This document shows positions 7,611-13,676 of a stretch of DNA of 16,145 nucleotides, one piece after another (the stretch's first letter is position 1; each line of letters begins with the position of its first letter). Position numbers and translations under genes: made by a program. The notes under the pieces were generated by a model, which saw only the letters and a list, made by a program, of their open reading frames with translations, did no database searches and was not told the origin of the DNA. Source of the DNA: Thiobacillus denitrificans (GTDB lineage Bacteria > Pseudomonadota > Gammaproteobacteria > Burkholderiales > Thiobacillaceae); NCBI GenBank assembly GCA_002424845.1, contig DILD01000030.1:199-16343 (forward strand), read 5' to 3'.

Positions 7611-7918
7611 AAAATCTGATTCCGCTATTCACCGCGCTGGCGGTCGCCACGCCGCTTTACGCTGAGCCTGTCACCCCATCCATCGTCGTGGCCAGCCCGA
7701 TGAGCGAAGGCGTGGTGCGCAAGATCGATGCGGCCAATGGCAGGCTCACCTTGCGCCACGGCCCGATTGCCAATCTCGACATGCCGCCCATGACCATGGT
7801 GTTCCGGGTGCAGTCCCCCGAGCTTCTAAACGCCATTAAGGTCGGCGACACAGTGAAATTCCATGCCGAGAAAATCAATGGCGTTTTCACGGTGAGGACG
7901 ATTCAGGTCGTGCCGTAG
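7607..7918 (+). CDS. CusF-like periplasmic copper/silver-binding protein
   Basis: CusF is a small OB-fold metallochaperone that binds Cu(I) or Ag(I) in the periplasm and hands it to the Cus efflux system. Here a signal peptide (MKNLIPLFTALAVATPLYA) precedes a domain of about 80 residues. The metal site reads RHGPIANLDMPPMTMVF. His 51, Met 62 and Met 64 align with the known ligands His 36, Met 47 and Met 49 of E. coli CusF. The tryptophan that caps the metal there (Trp 44) is replaced by Met 59. The fold signature GVVRKIDAANGRLTLRH and the end of the domain (VGDTVKFHAEKINGVFTVRTIQ) are typical. The start overlaps the upstream stop by 4 nt. It is the last gene of the copper run, and no cusCBA-type pump is adjacent. 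Confidence 0.92.
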   Translation: MKNLIPLFTALAVATPLYAEPVTPSIVVASPMSEGVVRKIDAANGRLTLRHGPIANLDMPPMTMVFRVQSPELLNAIKVGDTVKFHAEKINGVFTVRTIQVVP

Positions 7919-7946
7919 GTGCAAGCCTGTGGCCCAAGGGCCTGTC

Positions 7947-9329
7947 CTAAGCTTCGACTCCCGGATCGGCCGGATTGAAATGCAGGGTGGCGCTGAATCC
8001 TTTCGCCCCCGTTTCACGGGGAAGTCCCTCGCCCAGCTCAAGGCGGGCATTTGATAACGCAGCAATACGGGCGACGATCGACAGCCCGAGTCCGCAACCT
8101 TCGCTTTCAGTCTCGCCGCGTACGAAGCGCGCGCTCAACTGTGAACGAAGATCGGGGGCAACCCCGGGCCCATCGTCGGCAACCCGGAGTGCGCAGCCGG
8201 ATTGAGAGCGGCTGAGGCGTATTTCGATGTGTGCGCCCTCACCCGCGTAACGAAGTGCGTTGTCGATCAGATTGCGCAGCGCGATCTGCAGCCAAGTTGC
8301 CATCACGGCAACCCGGCATCCCGGTGTGGCATCAACTGCCAGTGACTGGTTCCGGCTCCGGGCTTGTGGCAACAGCTCCGCACAAACGGCCGCAATGATT
8401 TCCGCAGGATCCAGCGGGTGTGGCACGGTATCCTGGCGCTGCGGGTCTACGCGTGCCAGTGTCAGCAACTGCTCGACCAGGTGGGTCATGCGGTCGACGC
8501 CGGCGATTACCTGCACCAGTGCGCGTTGCTGGCTGTCGGTTGTTTGCGCGCGCAGCGCCACCTGCGCCTGAACTTTCAACGCTGCCAGCGGCGTTCGCAG
8601 TTCATGAGCGGCATCGGCTGTGAAGCGGCGTTCGTTTTCGAAAGCTTCGGCGACACGCCGGATCAGCGCATTGAACGCAGCGTGCAGCGGGGCAATTTCG
8701 CTTGGAAGGGGCGCCGATTCATCTAGCGGGGCCAGCGCCTGCGCATCCAGTGCGCCAACCTGTCGCGCGACGGCCTCTACCGGCCGCAGTGAACGTCCCA
8801 CGCCCCACCACACGGCCAGAGCCATGAGCGGCAATGCCAGCACAGCGGGGATCAGCAGAGACAAGCCGATTCCTCGCGCCAGACTTTCCCGGGCAGCGTG
8901 CGCTTGGCCAACCACCACCCGATATTCCGCATCGTTATCCTGCACCGCATAAAAGCGCCAGCGTGCGCCCAGGTGGGGGTGTTCACTGAAACCTGCGATT
9001 ATGTCCGTGTCAAATCCACGATGCCCGGGTGAGGTCACCAGGCGGCGTGTCTCACCGTGTTTGTTGCGCCACACTTCAAAGGCAATGGGCACCGGGTAGC
9101 GCTGGGCGTGATCCTCCAGTTCTTCCACGAAATGTTCGACCTCACCGCCCGCCACGATTGCGAGCAGGGTGTCGGCGACCTGGGTCAACTGGGCATCGAG
9201 CAGTTCATCGGCCTCACCAAGGGAACGCTGGTACACCACCAGAGCGGACAATAGCCAGATCATCGCCACTGTGCTGGTCAGCAGCCATACCAGCCGGCGG
9301 CGCAGTGAATAGGGTGGCGTTGCGCTCAT
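7947..9329 (-). CDS. Sensor histidine kinase, QseC/PmrB-like
   Basis: The 460-residue inner-membrane kinase has TM1 at about 13-33, a periplasmic sensor region (about 36-152), TM2 at about 154-177 and a HAMP-like linker. The phosphoacceptor H-box is FTADAAHELRTPLAALK (His 242), the N-box is LRNLIDNALRY, and the ATP-binding glycine boxes are DDGPG (about 385-389) and GCGLGLS (about 411-417). All catalytic motifs are intact. The periplasmic part has several histidines (for example GHRGFD and SEHPHLG) but no recognisable ligand domain, so the signal is unknown; oxygen, NO, redox or copper all fit the context. The start overlaps the regulator's stop by 4 nt, so the two are co-translated. Systems of the QseBC type are known next to SHP genes. 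It converges on the copper operon with 28 bp between stops. Confidence 0.95.
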   Translation of the reverse strand: MSATPPYSLRRRLVWLLTSTVAMIWLLSALVVYQRSLGEADELLDAQLTQVADTLLAIVAGGEVEHFVEELEDHAQRYPVPIAFEVWRNKHGETRRLVTSPGHRGFDTDIIAGFSEHPHLGARWRFYAVQDNDAEYRVVVGQAHAARESLARGIGLSLLIPAVLALPLMALAVWWGVGRSLRPVEAVARQVGALDAQALAPLDESAPLPSEIAPLHAAFNALIRRVAEAFENERRFTADAAHELRTPLAALKVQAQVALRAQTTDSQQRALVQVIAGVDRMTHLVEQLLTLARVDPQRQDTVPHPLDPAEIIAAVCAELLPQARSRNQSLAVDATPGCRVAVMATWLQIALRNLIDNALRYAGEGAHIEIRLSRSQSGCALRVADDGPGVAPDLRSQLSARFVRGETESEGCGLGLSIVARIAALSNARLELGEGLPRETGAKGFSATLHFNPADPGVEA

Positions 9330-9997
9330 GTGGAGGGGGGGGCCGAGGATGCCATATAGCCAATGCCGCGTACGGTGCGGATCAGTTCGTTGCCCAATTT
9401 GCGGCGCAGGTGGTGGATGTGGACTTCAAGCGCATTGCTATCAACGGCGTCGTTCCAGGTGTAGAGCTGTTCTTCCAGCGAGCGTCTTGTCAGCACACGT
9501 TCGGCGTTTTCCAGCAGCACGTGCAGCAGGTCGAATTCACGTGGCGTGAGCTCGACCGGTTTGCCCCTGCGCGTGACTGTTCGTGCCGCCGGGTTGAGTT
9601 CGATCTCGCCGACCCCAAGAATCGGCTCCGGTCGACCGTGAGCGCGCCGTACCAGCGCACGCAAGCGGGCTGCGACTTCATCCAGATCGAATGGTTTCAG
9701 CACATAGTCGTCGGCGCCCAGATCAAGCCCGCGCACCTTGTCCTCCAACTGATCACGCGCAGTCAGGATCAGTACCGGTGTTGCATCCTTGCGCCCGCGC
9801 AGCCATTGCAGCACCGACAGCCCGTCCCGCTTCGGCAGACCCAGATCGAGCACGACCGCGGCAAAGCTTTCGGTGGACAATGCGGCTACCGCGGCCTCAC
9901 CGTCGCGCAGCCAGTCGACGGCATAACCTGCCTGCGTCAGCCCGGTCTGCAGTCCGTCGCCCAACAGCCGGTCATCTTCCACCAGCAGAATGCGCAT
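9326..9997 (-). CDS. OmpR-family response regulator, QseB/PmrA-like
   Basis: The 223-residue protein has a receiver domain (1-115) and a winged-helix DNA-binding domain (about 125-220). The acidic pocket is VEDD at the N-terminus with the phosphoacceptor Asp 51 in VLDLGLPKRDGL; the conserved Thr lies in LILTARDQ and Lys in VLKPFD. The C-terminal part shows the OmpR/PhoB features ELTPREFDLLHVLLEN, ALEVHIHHLRRKLG and IRTVRGIGYM. Such regulators bind direct half-sites with about one helical turn spacing; a PmrA-like CTTAAG repeat lies ahead of this operon at 11615-11631, which suggests autoregulation (inference). The ATG at 9997 has AAAGGA just upstream, and the gene begins 9 nt after the DHC stop, so it belongs to the cytochrome operon. 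Confidence 0.95.
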   Translation of the reverse strand: MRILLVEDDRLLGDGLQTGLTQAGYAVDWLRDGEAAVAALSTESFAAVVLDLGLPKRDGLSVLQWLRGRKDATPVLILTARDQLEDKVRGLDLGADDYVLKPFDLDEVAARLRALVRRAHGRPEPILGVGEIELNPAARTVTRRGKPVELTPREFDLLHVLLENAERVLTRRSLEEQLYTWNDAVDSNALEVHIHHLRRKLGNELIRTVRGIGYMASSAPPST

Positions 9998-10006
9998 ATT
10001 GTCCTT

Positions 10007-10537
10007 TCAATTGGGAATTCGGATATCCCGCTCGTTGAAAACGCCTTGTTCCGCCTGCCGGTGACATGCTGCGCAATTGGCCGCGGATTTCACCGACTTG
10101 CGCGACCAGATCGTGCGCGATACCTCATCGTGCTTGCGTACGAACCATGCGGTCTCCGTGATGCGCAGCGGCGTTTCGTTGGGCTGCATGCGCCGCATCA
10201 CCCTGCTTCCTGTCCGGCTACGGCCGCTGTCGGCTGCATTGGCCTCGAGAAAGCGCCGAATATCCGCCTCGGTGGCAGGATCAATGCTGGCATTCTCACC
10301 GAAATGATGGCCAAGATCACCCATCAGGCGCGTCCAGGAGGCGCGCGGCAACAGGGCGGGTGAGTATGCGAGGTGGCAACTCGCACACTCTTCCTGCCAG
10401 GCCTTGTGCGTGAGGCCGGGCATCATGTCATTCCCGTCGTCGCCCCGTGCTTCGCCTCCGGGCGAGAGCGAAAACATCAGCAGGCTGGTTATGCCGACAG
10501 TCATCAGTACAACGATGCCCCGTAACAAGTCATTCAT
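10007..10537 (-). CDS. dhc: Diheme cytochrome c, DHC family
   Basis: This 176-residue exported protein has an N-terminal hydrophobic signal or anchor (about 5-24) and two c-type heme sites, CASCH (51-55) and CAACH (155-159). The segment between them, WTRLMGDLGHHFGENASIDPATEADIRRFLEAN (given here only as the region about 68-100), is characteristic of the diheme cytochrome c (DHC) family that donates electrons to SHP. The spacing of the hemes and the C-terminal end shortly after the second heme fit the family. It is 10 nt downstream of the SHP gene and 9 nt upstream of the response regulator, in one operon. It likely carries electrons in the periplasm from the membrane cytochrome b to SHP. That electron route is known of the family and inferred for this organism. 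Confidence 0.92.
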   Translation of the reverse strand: MNDLLRGIVVLMTVGITSLLMFSLSPGGEARGDDGNDMMPGLTHKAWQEECASCHLAYSPALLPRASWTRLMGDLGHHFGENASIDPATEADIRRFLEANAADSGRSRTGSRVMRRMQPNETPLRITETAWFVRKHDEVSRTIWSRKSVKSAANCAACHRQAEQGVFNERDIRIPN

Positions 10538-10547
10538 GCTGTGCGCC

Positions 10548-10952
10548 TTATTTGATCCGGTTTAACCAAGCGATGAAGTCGCCCTTCTCCTGCGCGCTGC
10601 ATTCGCGCAGGAGCACATCCATGCAGTTGCGGCGAAACCATTTCTCGACCTTGGCTGTATCGGAAAAACGTTGCGGATTGGCGGCCGGAGCCAGCGGTTC
10701 GATGCGCTTGCCGACACGGGTTTGTCCGGCCTGCTTCGGATTGGCGCTGTGGCAGCTGGCGCAACTTTGTGCGCCACCGCTCCGCCCGGGATGCTCGCTG
10801 CGATAGAGCGCTTCGCCGCGGGCGGGCGACAGGGTGGTCATTGCCACGCGGGCTTGCTGCGCATAGTGCGCCATGAAGCCTGTGGGGGTGTCGGCAGCCG
10901 CTGCGCTGGCTGAAAGCAGTAGCAGGCCGGTCCATGCGATTTGCTTAATCAT
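10548..10952 (-). CDS. shp: SHP-type oxygen/NO-binding monoheme cytochrome c (DUF1924)
   Basis: The 134-residue product has a signal peptide (MIKQIAWTGLLLLSASAAAA) and one c-type heme site, CASCH at residues 64-68. Downstream, KWFRRNCMDVLLREC contains Asn 109 followed by Cys 110 and Cys 118. In SHP (sphaeroides heme protein) an asparagine is the sixth heme ligand in the oxidised form and moves away on reduction, letting O2 or NO bind; Asn 109 sits at the expected distance after the heme histidine. The two cysteines may form the nearby disulfide. ATG 10952 is chosen because it directly precedes the signal peptide and has a G-rich ribosome site; longer readings to 11021 add a non-signal extension inside the previous gene. 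The start overlaps the cytochrome b stop by 8 nt. It is in an operon with its donor DHC. Confidence 0.92.
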   Translation of the reverse strand: MIKQIAWTGLLLLSASAAAADTPTGFMAHYAQQARVAMTTLSPARGEALYRSEHPGRSGGAQSCASCHSANPKQAGQTRVGKRIEPLAPAANPQRFSDTAKVEKWFRRNCMDVLLRECSAQEKGDFIAWLNRIK

Positions 10953-11568
10953 GCTGCCCCCCGCTTTTTGCCTCGATGTATTGTTTGCCGGTGACCATGC
11001 TCTGCGCCACCCGCTCACCACGCAACTGATGGAAAACCAGTGCAGCCATGTGCAGGCCGATAAAGCCGAGCATCAAGGCAAAGCCTGCTTCGTGCGGGTC
11101 TTCCATTACATCCTCCACCCAATCGGCATTGCCCAGCCAGGCAGCGAGTGGACCGGCCTGGAATTCGCTGGCGGCAAGCCCCAGACCGGTGGCAAGCATC
11201 AGCGCCATCACGCCGTAAGCAAACAGGTAGGCAAGACTGGCGATGGGATCATGGCCGATGCGGTGGACGCTTGGCAGGCGCAGATTTTTCAGCGCATCTT
11301 TCCACACCGCGGGGTGCCACAGATCGCGCCAGCGTGCGCTTGGCGGCCCCATCATTCCCCACAGCAGACGTGCCATCAACGCCGCGCCCAGCACGTAGCC
11401 GGAAACGATGTGCAGATCCCAGATTCGCGCTTCATGGGGGCCATGCTCGAACACTTCAGCCAGTTGGCTGGTGCCGATCAGGGCAAGAATACTGAGTACG
11501 ACGGTCCAGTGCAGTGCCCGCAGCAGCGGGTCGTACACGTGTCGGGGCGGGTGATTGGGTTGCGTCAT
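10945..11568 (-). CDS. Membrane cytochrome b561-type protein of the SHP locus
   Basis: The 207-residue protein has four predicted transmembrane helices (about 22-40, 52-72, 111-132 and 163-183). Candidate heme ligands are His 20 (RALHW), His 53 (DLHIVSGY) and His 173 and 180 (GLHMAALVFH), the pattern of two-heme b-type cytochromes of the b561/Ni-hydrogenase cytochrome b group. It probably takes electrons from the quinone pool and passes them to DHC. ATG 11568 is preferred over ATG 11586 because a strong GGGAGG (11574-11579) is 5 nt upstream of it. It is the first gene of the five-gene operon, which is the order known from other SHP loci. Substrate and direction of electron flow are inferred. 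Confidence 0.9.
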   Translation of the reverse strand: MTQPNHPPRHVYDPLLRALHWTVVLSILALIGTSQLAEVFEHGPHEARIWDLHIVSGYVLGAALMARLLWGMMGPPSARWRDLWHPAVWKDALKNLRLPSVHRIGHDPIASLAYLFAYGVMALMLATGLGLAASEFQAGPLAAWLGNADWVEDVMEDPHEAGFALMLGFIGLHMAALVFHQLRGERVAQSMVTGKQYIEAKSGGQHD

Positions 11569-11598
11569 GGCGACCTCCCTCTTCATTGCTGAGAGTGA

Positions 11599-11631
11599 AC
11601 TGTAGCCGCCTAAACTTACCGCATCCTTAAG
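11599..11631 (-). promoter_or_regulatory. PmrA/QseB-like direct repeat and weak promoter ahead of the SHP operon
   Basis: On the plus strand CTTACC (11615-11620) and CTTAAG (11626-11631) are two half-sites repeated with an 11-bp period, the layout of PmrA-family boxes (CTTAAx-N5-CTTAAx). On the minus strand, a TACAGT (11604-11599) could be the -10, while the -35 region that the repeat overlaps is poor. A poor -35 with an overlapping regulator site is typical of activated promoters. The operon encodes a regulator of the right family, so autoregulation is a reasonable inference. Confidence 0.4.
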
Positions 11632-11686
11632 GCCGAGACAGGGTTTGCCTGCCCAGTGTCTGAATGCCGCTTTCTTCGGTATGTAA

Positions 11687-11720
11687 GAAGGGGGGCGCGA
11701 ACCGGTCCCCGCGCCCCTTC
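11687..11720 (-). terminator. Hairpin downstream of the lipoprotein cytochrome gene
   Basis: GAAGGGGGGCGCG (11687-11699) pairs with CGCGCCCCTTC (11710-11720) as an 11-bp stem with a 2-base bulge and a 10-nt loop, starting 6 nt past the stop of the minus-strand cytochrome gene. Only TT follows directly on the minus strand, so it may be a weak or factor-assisted terminator separating the cytochrome c5 pair from the SHP operon. Confidence 0.5.
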
Positions 11721-11726
11721 GAAAAC

Positions 11727-12266
11727 CTAGCGAGGTTGCGCGAGCATGTAATCAACAGCGGCCTTGACGTCCGGCTCGCTGAGCGACGGGTTGCCGCCTT
11801 TGGCCGGCATGGCGCCCTTGCCGCGCAGGGCGACGGTGTAGAGCGTATCCATGCCTTGTGCCAGGCGCGGCTCCCAGGCAGCCGCGTCGCCGGTTTTCGG
11901 CGCGCCTGCCACACCCTTGTCGTGGCAGAAAGCACAGGCCTGACGGTAGATTTTCTGGCCATGTGTCAGATCGGCTTCTGGGGGCGCGGACAGGGTTGCA
12001 ACCGGTGCTGCCGTCTGGGCCTTGGGCGCTACAACAGGCTCGGCGGCTGGGGCAGGTTCGACGGCTAGGGCAGGTTCGACGACCGGGGCAGGTTCGACGA
12101 CCGGGGCCGCTGGCTCGGTCCCGGCCTCAGGGCGGGGCGTCATGGTGTCCGCGGCTGCTGTCGCAGCCGGGATTTCCGTGGCTGGCGCAGGGGCCTCATC
12201 GGCCTTGCCGCAGGCAAACAACATGGCGGCGGACACTGCGATCGTAAAAGGGGTGATGATTTTCAT
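11727..12266 (-). CDS. Cytochrome c5-type lipoprotein
   Basis: The 179-residue precursor has a lipoprotein signal ending in LFAC (Cys 19), so it is probably anchored by lipid. A long Pro/Ala/Val/Glu linker (about residues 25-95) includes near-identical VEPAP-type repeats. The globular domain then starts at THGQKIYRQAC, with one heme motif CAFCH and a distal Met in GAMPAKGGNPSLS, both typical of small soluble class I cytochromes of the c5 group. The linker would let the heme domain reach across the periplasm. ATG 12266 has a strong AAGGAGG 7 nt upstream. It follows another c5-type gene by 69 nt on the same strand. Likely role: electron carrier between a quinol-oxidising complex and a terminal oxidase or reductase; the partner is unknown. 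Confidence 0.9.
   Translation of the reverse strand: MKIITPFTIAVSAAMLFACGKADEAPAPATEIPAATAAADTMTPRPEAGTEPAAPVVEPAPVVEPALAVEPAPAAEPVVAPKAQTAAPVATLSAPPEADLTHGQKIYRQACAFCHDKGVAGAPKTGDAAAWEPRLAQGMDTLYTVALRGKGAMPAKGGNPSLSEPDVKAAVDYMLAQPR
12049..12102. repeat. Three tandem 18-bp repeats in the cytochrome linker
   Basis: Units at 12049-12066, 12067-12084 and 12085-12102 share the core GGGCAGGTTCGACG and differ at only a few bases (GGCT or GACC ends). Each encodes six residues of the VEPAP(V/L) linker on the minus strand. Copy number could vary by slippage without breaking the frame. Confidence 0.85.
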
Positions 12267-12335
12267 AACGTTTCCTCCTTACAGCGCAGTGGCAGTTCGC
12301 GGGGTGCGGACCATCCGGTACGGCATGCCCGGCTG

Positions 12336-12908
12336 TTATTTGTCAGCGGGTGCCGCGACAGGCGCGTTATCTGCAACGGGCGCGGCCGCAGCTTGCGCTG
12401 CCGGGGCGGGCGCTTCAGGTTCCTTGAATTTGGCGCCAGCCGAGTTCGCCAAATAGGCTACGGCACGTGCCACTTCAATGTCGGACAGATCATCATCGCC
12501 GCCGCGCGGAGGCATTTGGCGAAGACCTTCGATCGCATGCTTGACCAGGATGGTGTACCCCTGACCCAGTCGGCCACCCCAGTCGCCACGGCTGTCGAAT
12601 TTGGGTGCGCCCAGCGCACCTGACCCATGACACGACGAACACACTGCTTCATAGACTTCCTGGCCGGCTTTTTCAACCCTGGGGGCGTTGGCATCGATGG
12701 CCGCCAGCTTGGCGAAGGGCTTGATGCGATTCAGGGTTGCTTTCTGGGCAGCTTCGCTGCTGGTGTCGGGTTTGTGTTCGGCTTGAATGTCCAGCACCAG
12801 CTGGACGATCAGGAATATCGCCAGCAGGGGAGCTAACAGCCCGGCGAGGATGGAAATGATGATTTCCTGCGGGGTGGCTTGGGTCATCTTGGCGTGCGAG
12901 TCGGCCAT
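12336..12908 (-). CDS. Membrane-anchored cytochrome c5
   Basis: The 190-residue protein has an uncleaved N-terminal membrane helix (about residues 15-40, IIISILAGLLAPLLAIFLIV) and a periplasmic linker. A class I cytochrome domain follows, with heme motif CSSCH after EVYEAV and a Met ligand in RQMPPRGGDDDLSD. The C-terminus (after about residue 160) is an Ala/Pro-rich tail, EPEAPAPAAQAAAAP. The domain matches the cytochrome c5 group and resembles the next gene's product, which suggests an ancient duplication with different anchoring. The ATG at 12908 has AAGGA 9 nt upstream. A good promoter lies at 12941-12968, so this is the first gene of a two-gene unit. It probably acts as a mobile-headed electron carrier in respiration; the partner enzyme is unknown. 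Confidence 0.92.
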   Translation of the reverse strand: MADSHAKMTQATPQEIIISILAGLLAPLLAIFLIVQLVLDIQAEHKPDTSSEAAQKATLNRIKPFAKLAAIDANAPRVEKAGQEVYEAVCSSCHGSGALGAPKFDSRGDWGGRLGQGYTILVKHAIEGLRQMPPRGGDDDLSDIEVARAVAYLANSAGAKFKEPEAPAPAAQAAAAPVADNAPVAAPADK

Positions 12909-12940
12909 GAGAAAATATCCTTGGTGCGTCGAAAGTCGCG

Positions 12941-12968
12941 ATTATAAGGAAAGGCGCCCTGACAGCAA
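12941..12968 (-). promoter_or_regulatory. Sigma-70 promoter of the cytochrome c5 pair
   Basis: On the minus strand TTGCTG (12968-12963) and a perfect TATAAT (12946-12941) are 16 nt apart. Transcription would start near 12934, about 25 nt ahead of the start codon at 12908. No regulator site is obvious. Confidence 0.6.
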
Positions 12969-13028
12969 AGGACAACCCTCGGGTGGATAGACGACATACG
13001 GCAAACCGGCTATCCTTCGCGGTTCCTA

Positions 13029-13105
13029 GCGCCCGTAGCTCAGCTGGATAGAGTACTGCCCTCCGAAGGCAGGGGTCGTGCGTTCGAATCGCGCCGGGCG
13101 CGCCA
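13029..13105 (+). tRNA. tRNA-Arg (anticodon CCG)
   Basis: The 77-nt cloverleaf folds completely. The acceptor GCGCCCG (13029-13035) pairs with CGGGCGC (13095-13101), then discriminator G and an encoded CCA. The D arm contains AGCTCAGCTGGATAGAG. The anticodon stem CTGCC/GGCAG encloses the loop CTCCGAA with anticodon CCG at 13063-13065, which reads CGG. The T loop is TTCGAAT. No integrase or duplicated tRNA end is seen nearby, so it is an ordinary chromosomal tRNA gene. Confidence 0.97.
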
Positions 13106-13204
13106 TTATCACTGCAAACTAACCCCTCCTCCCTACAGGTTTTTAGGCGCAGGGGGATGGTTTAGACTTGTGCGCATTGCCTTTCCCTTGTCTGAGTGAT
13201 CATC

Positions 13205-13603
13205 ATGGCGGTCCCCACCCCTACCGAAATCAATTTGCACCAAGCGTCGCGCAAGCTGGAAATCGCATTTTCAGACGGTACGCGATTCGAACTGCCGTTC
13301 GAATTCCTGCGCGTATATTCGCCTTCCGCTGAGGTGCGTGGCCACGGCCCCGGCCAGGAAGTATTGCAGGTGGGTAAACGCGAGGTGCTGATCAATGCGG
13401 CTGAGCCGGTTGGCCTGTATGGCATCAACTTCTTTTTCTCAGACGGCCACAATACCGGGATTTACTCCTGGGAGTATCTGCACGACCTGGGCGTGAACCA
13501 GGCTGCAATGTGGGCCGAATATCTCAAGCGTATCGAAGCGGCCGGCGCCTCGCGCGACCCCGGTATTGCCAAGATGTTCGAGCAGCGTCCCAAGGGCAAG
13601 TAA
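13205..13603 (+). CDS. DUF971 family protein
   Basis: The 132-residue cytoplasmic protein is a stand-alone DUF971 domain, the same fold found at the N-terminus of gamma-butyrobetaine hydroxylases. Typical segments are SRKLEIAFSDGTRFELPFEFLRVYSPSAE, the central VGKREVLINAAEPVGLYGINFFFSDGH and the very conserved GIYSWEYLHDLG (here cited only as landmarks). Its biochemical role in bacteria is not settled; links to iron-sulfur protein assembly have been suggested for the family. In betaproteobacteria it often sits near ubiquinone genes, but here it lies between a tRNA and a fructosamine-kinase-family gene. ATG 13205 is chosen; the GTG at 13196 would add three residues and has no better ribosome site. 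A clear terminator follows. Confidence 0.93.
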   Translation: MAVPTPTEINLHQASRKLEIAFSDGTRFELPFEFLRVYSPSAEVRGHGPGQEVLQVGKREVLINAAEPVGLYGINFFFSDGHNTGIYSWEYLHDLGVNQAAMWAEYLKRIEAAGASRDPGIAKMFEQRPKGK

Positions 13604-13636
13604 GGCAGGCGATGGCATTCCATTCTGCTTTGATCG

Positions 13637-13663
13637 ACGCGCCCCGTGGGGCGCGTTTTGTTT
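13637..13663 (+). terminator. Intrinsic terminator of the DUF971 gene
   Basis: ACGCGCCC (13637-13644) and GGGCGCGT (13649-13656) form a perfect 8-bp GC-rich stem with a 4-nt loop, followed by TTTTGTTT (13656-13663). This is a textbook Rho-independent terminator 33 nt after the DUF971 stop. The next gene's candidate starts lie within 0-14 nt of its end. Confidence 0.85.
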
Positions 13664-13676
13664 GGTGGCGCTGGCG

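Noticed and set aside
7931..7942. GGCCCAAGGGCC as a terminator between the convergent copper and kinase genes
   Set aside because: The stem is only 4 bp with a 4-nt loop and there is no T-tract on either strand, so it is too weak to call.
9029..10363. A 444-codon plus-strand frame across kinase, regulator and DHC genes
   Set aside because: The opposite strand has clear H-box, receiver and CxxCH motifs; the plus-strand translation is low-complexity and spans several gene borders.
13029..13105. tRNA-Arg as attachment site of a genomic island
   Set aside because: There is no integrase, no repeated tRNA 3' end within the window, and flanking genes look like ordinary chromosomal genes.
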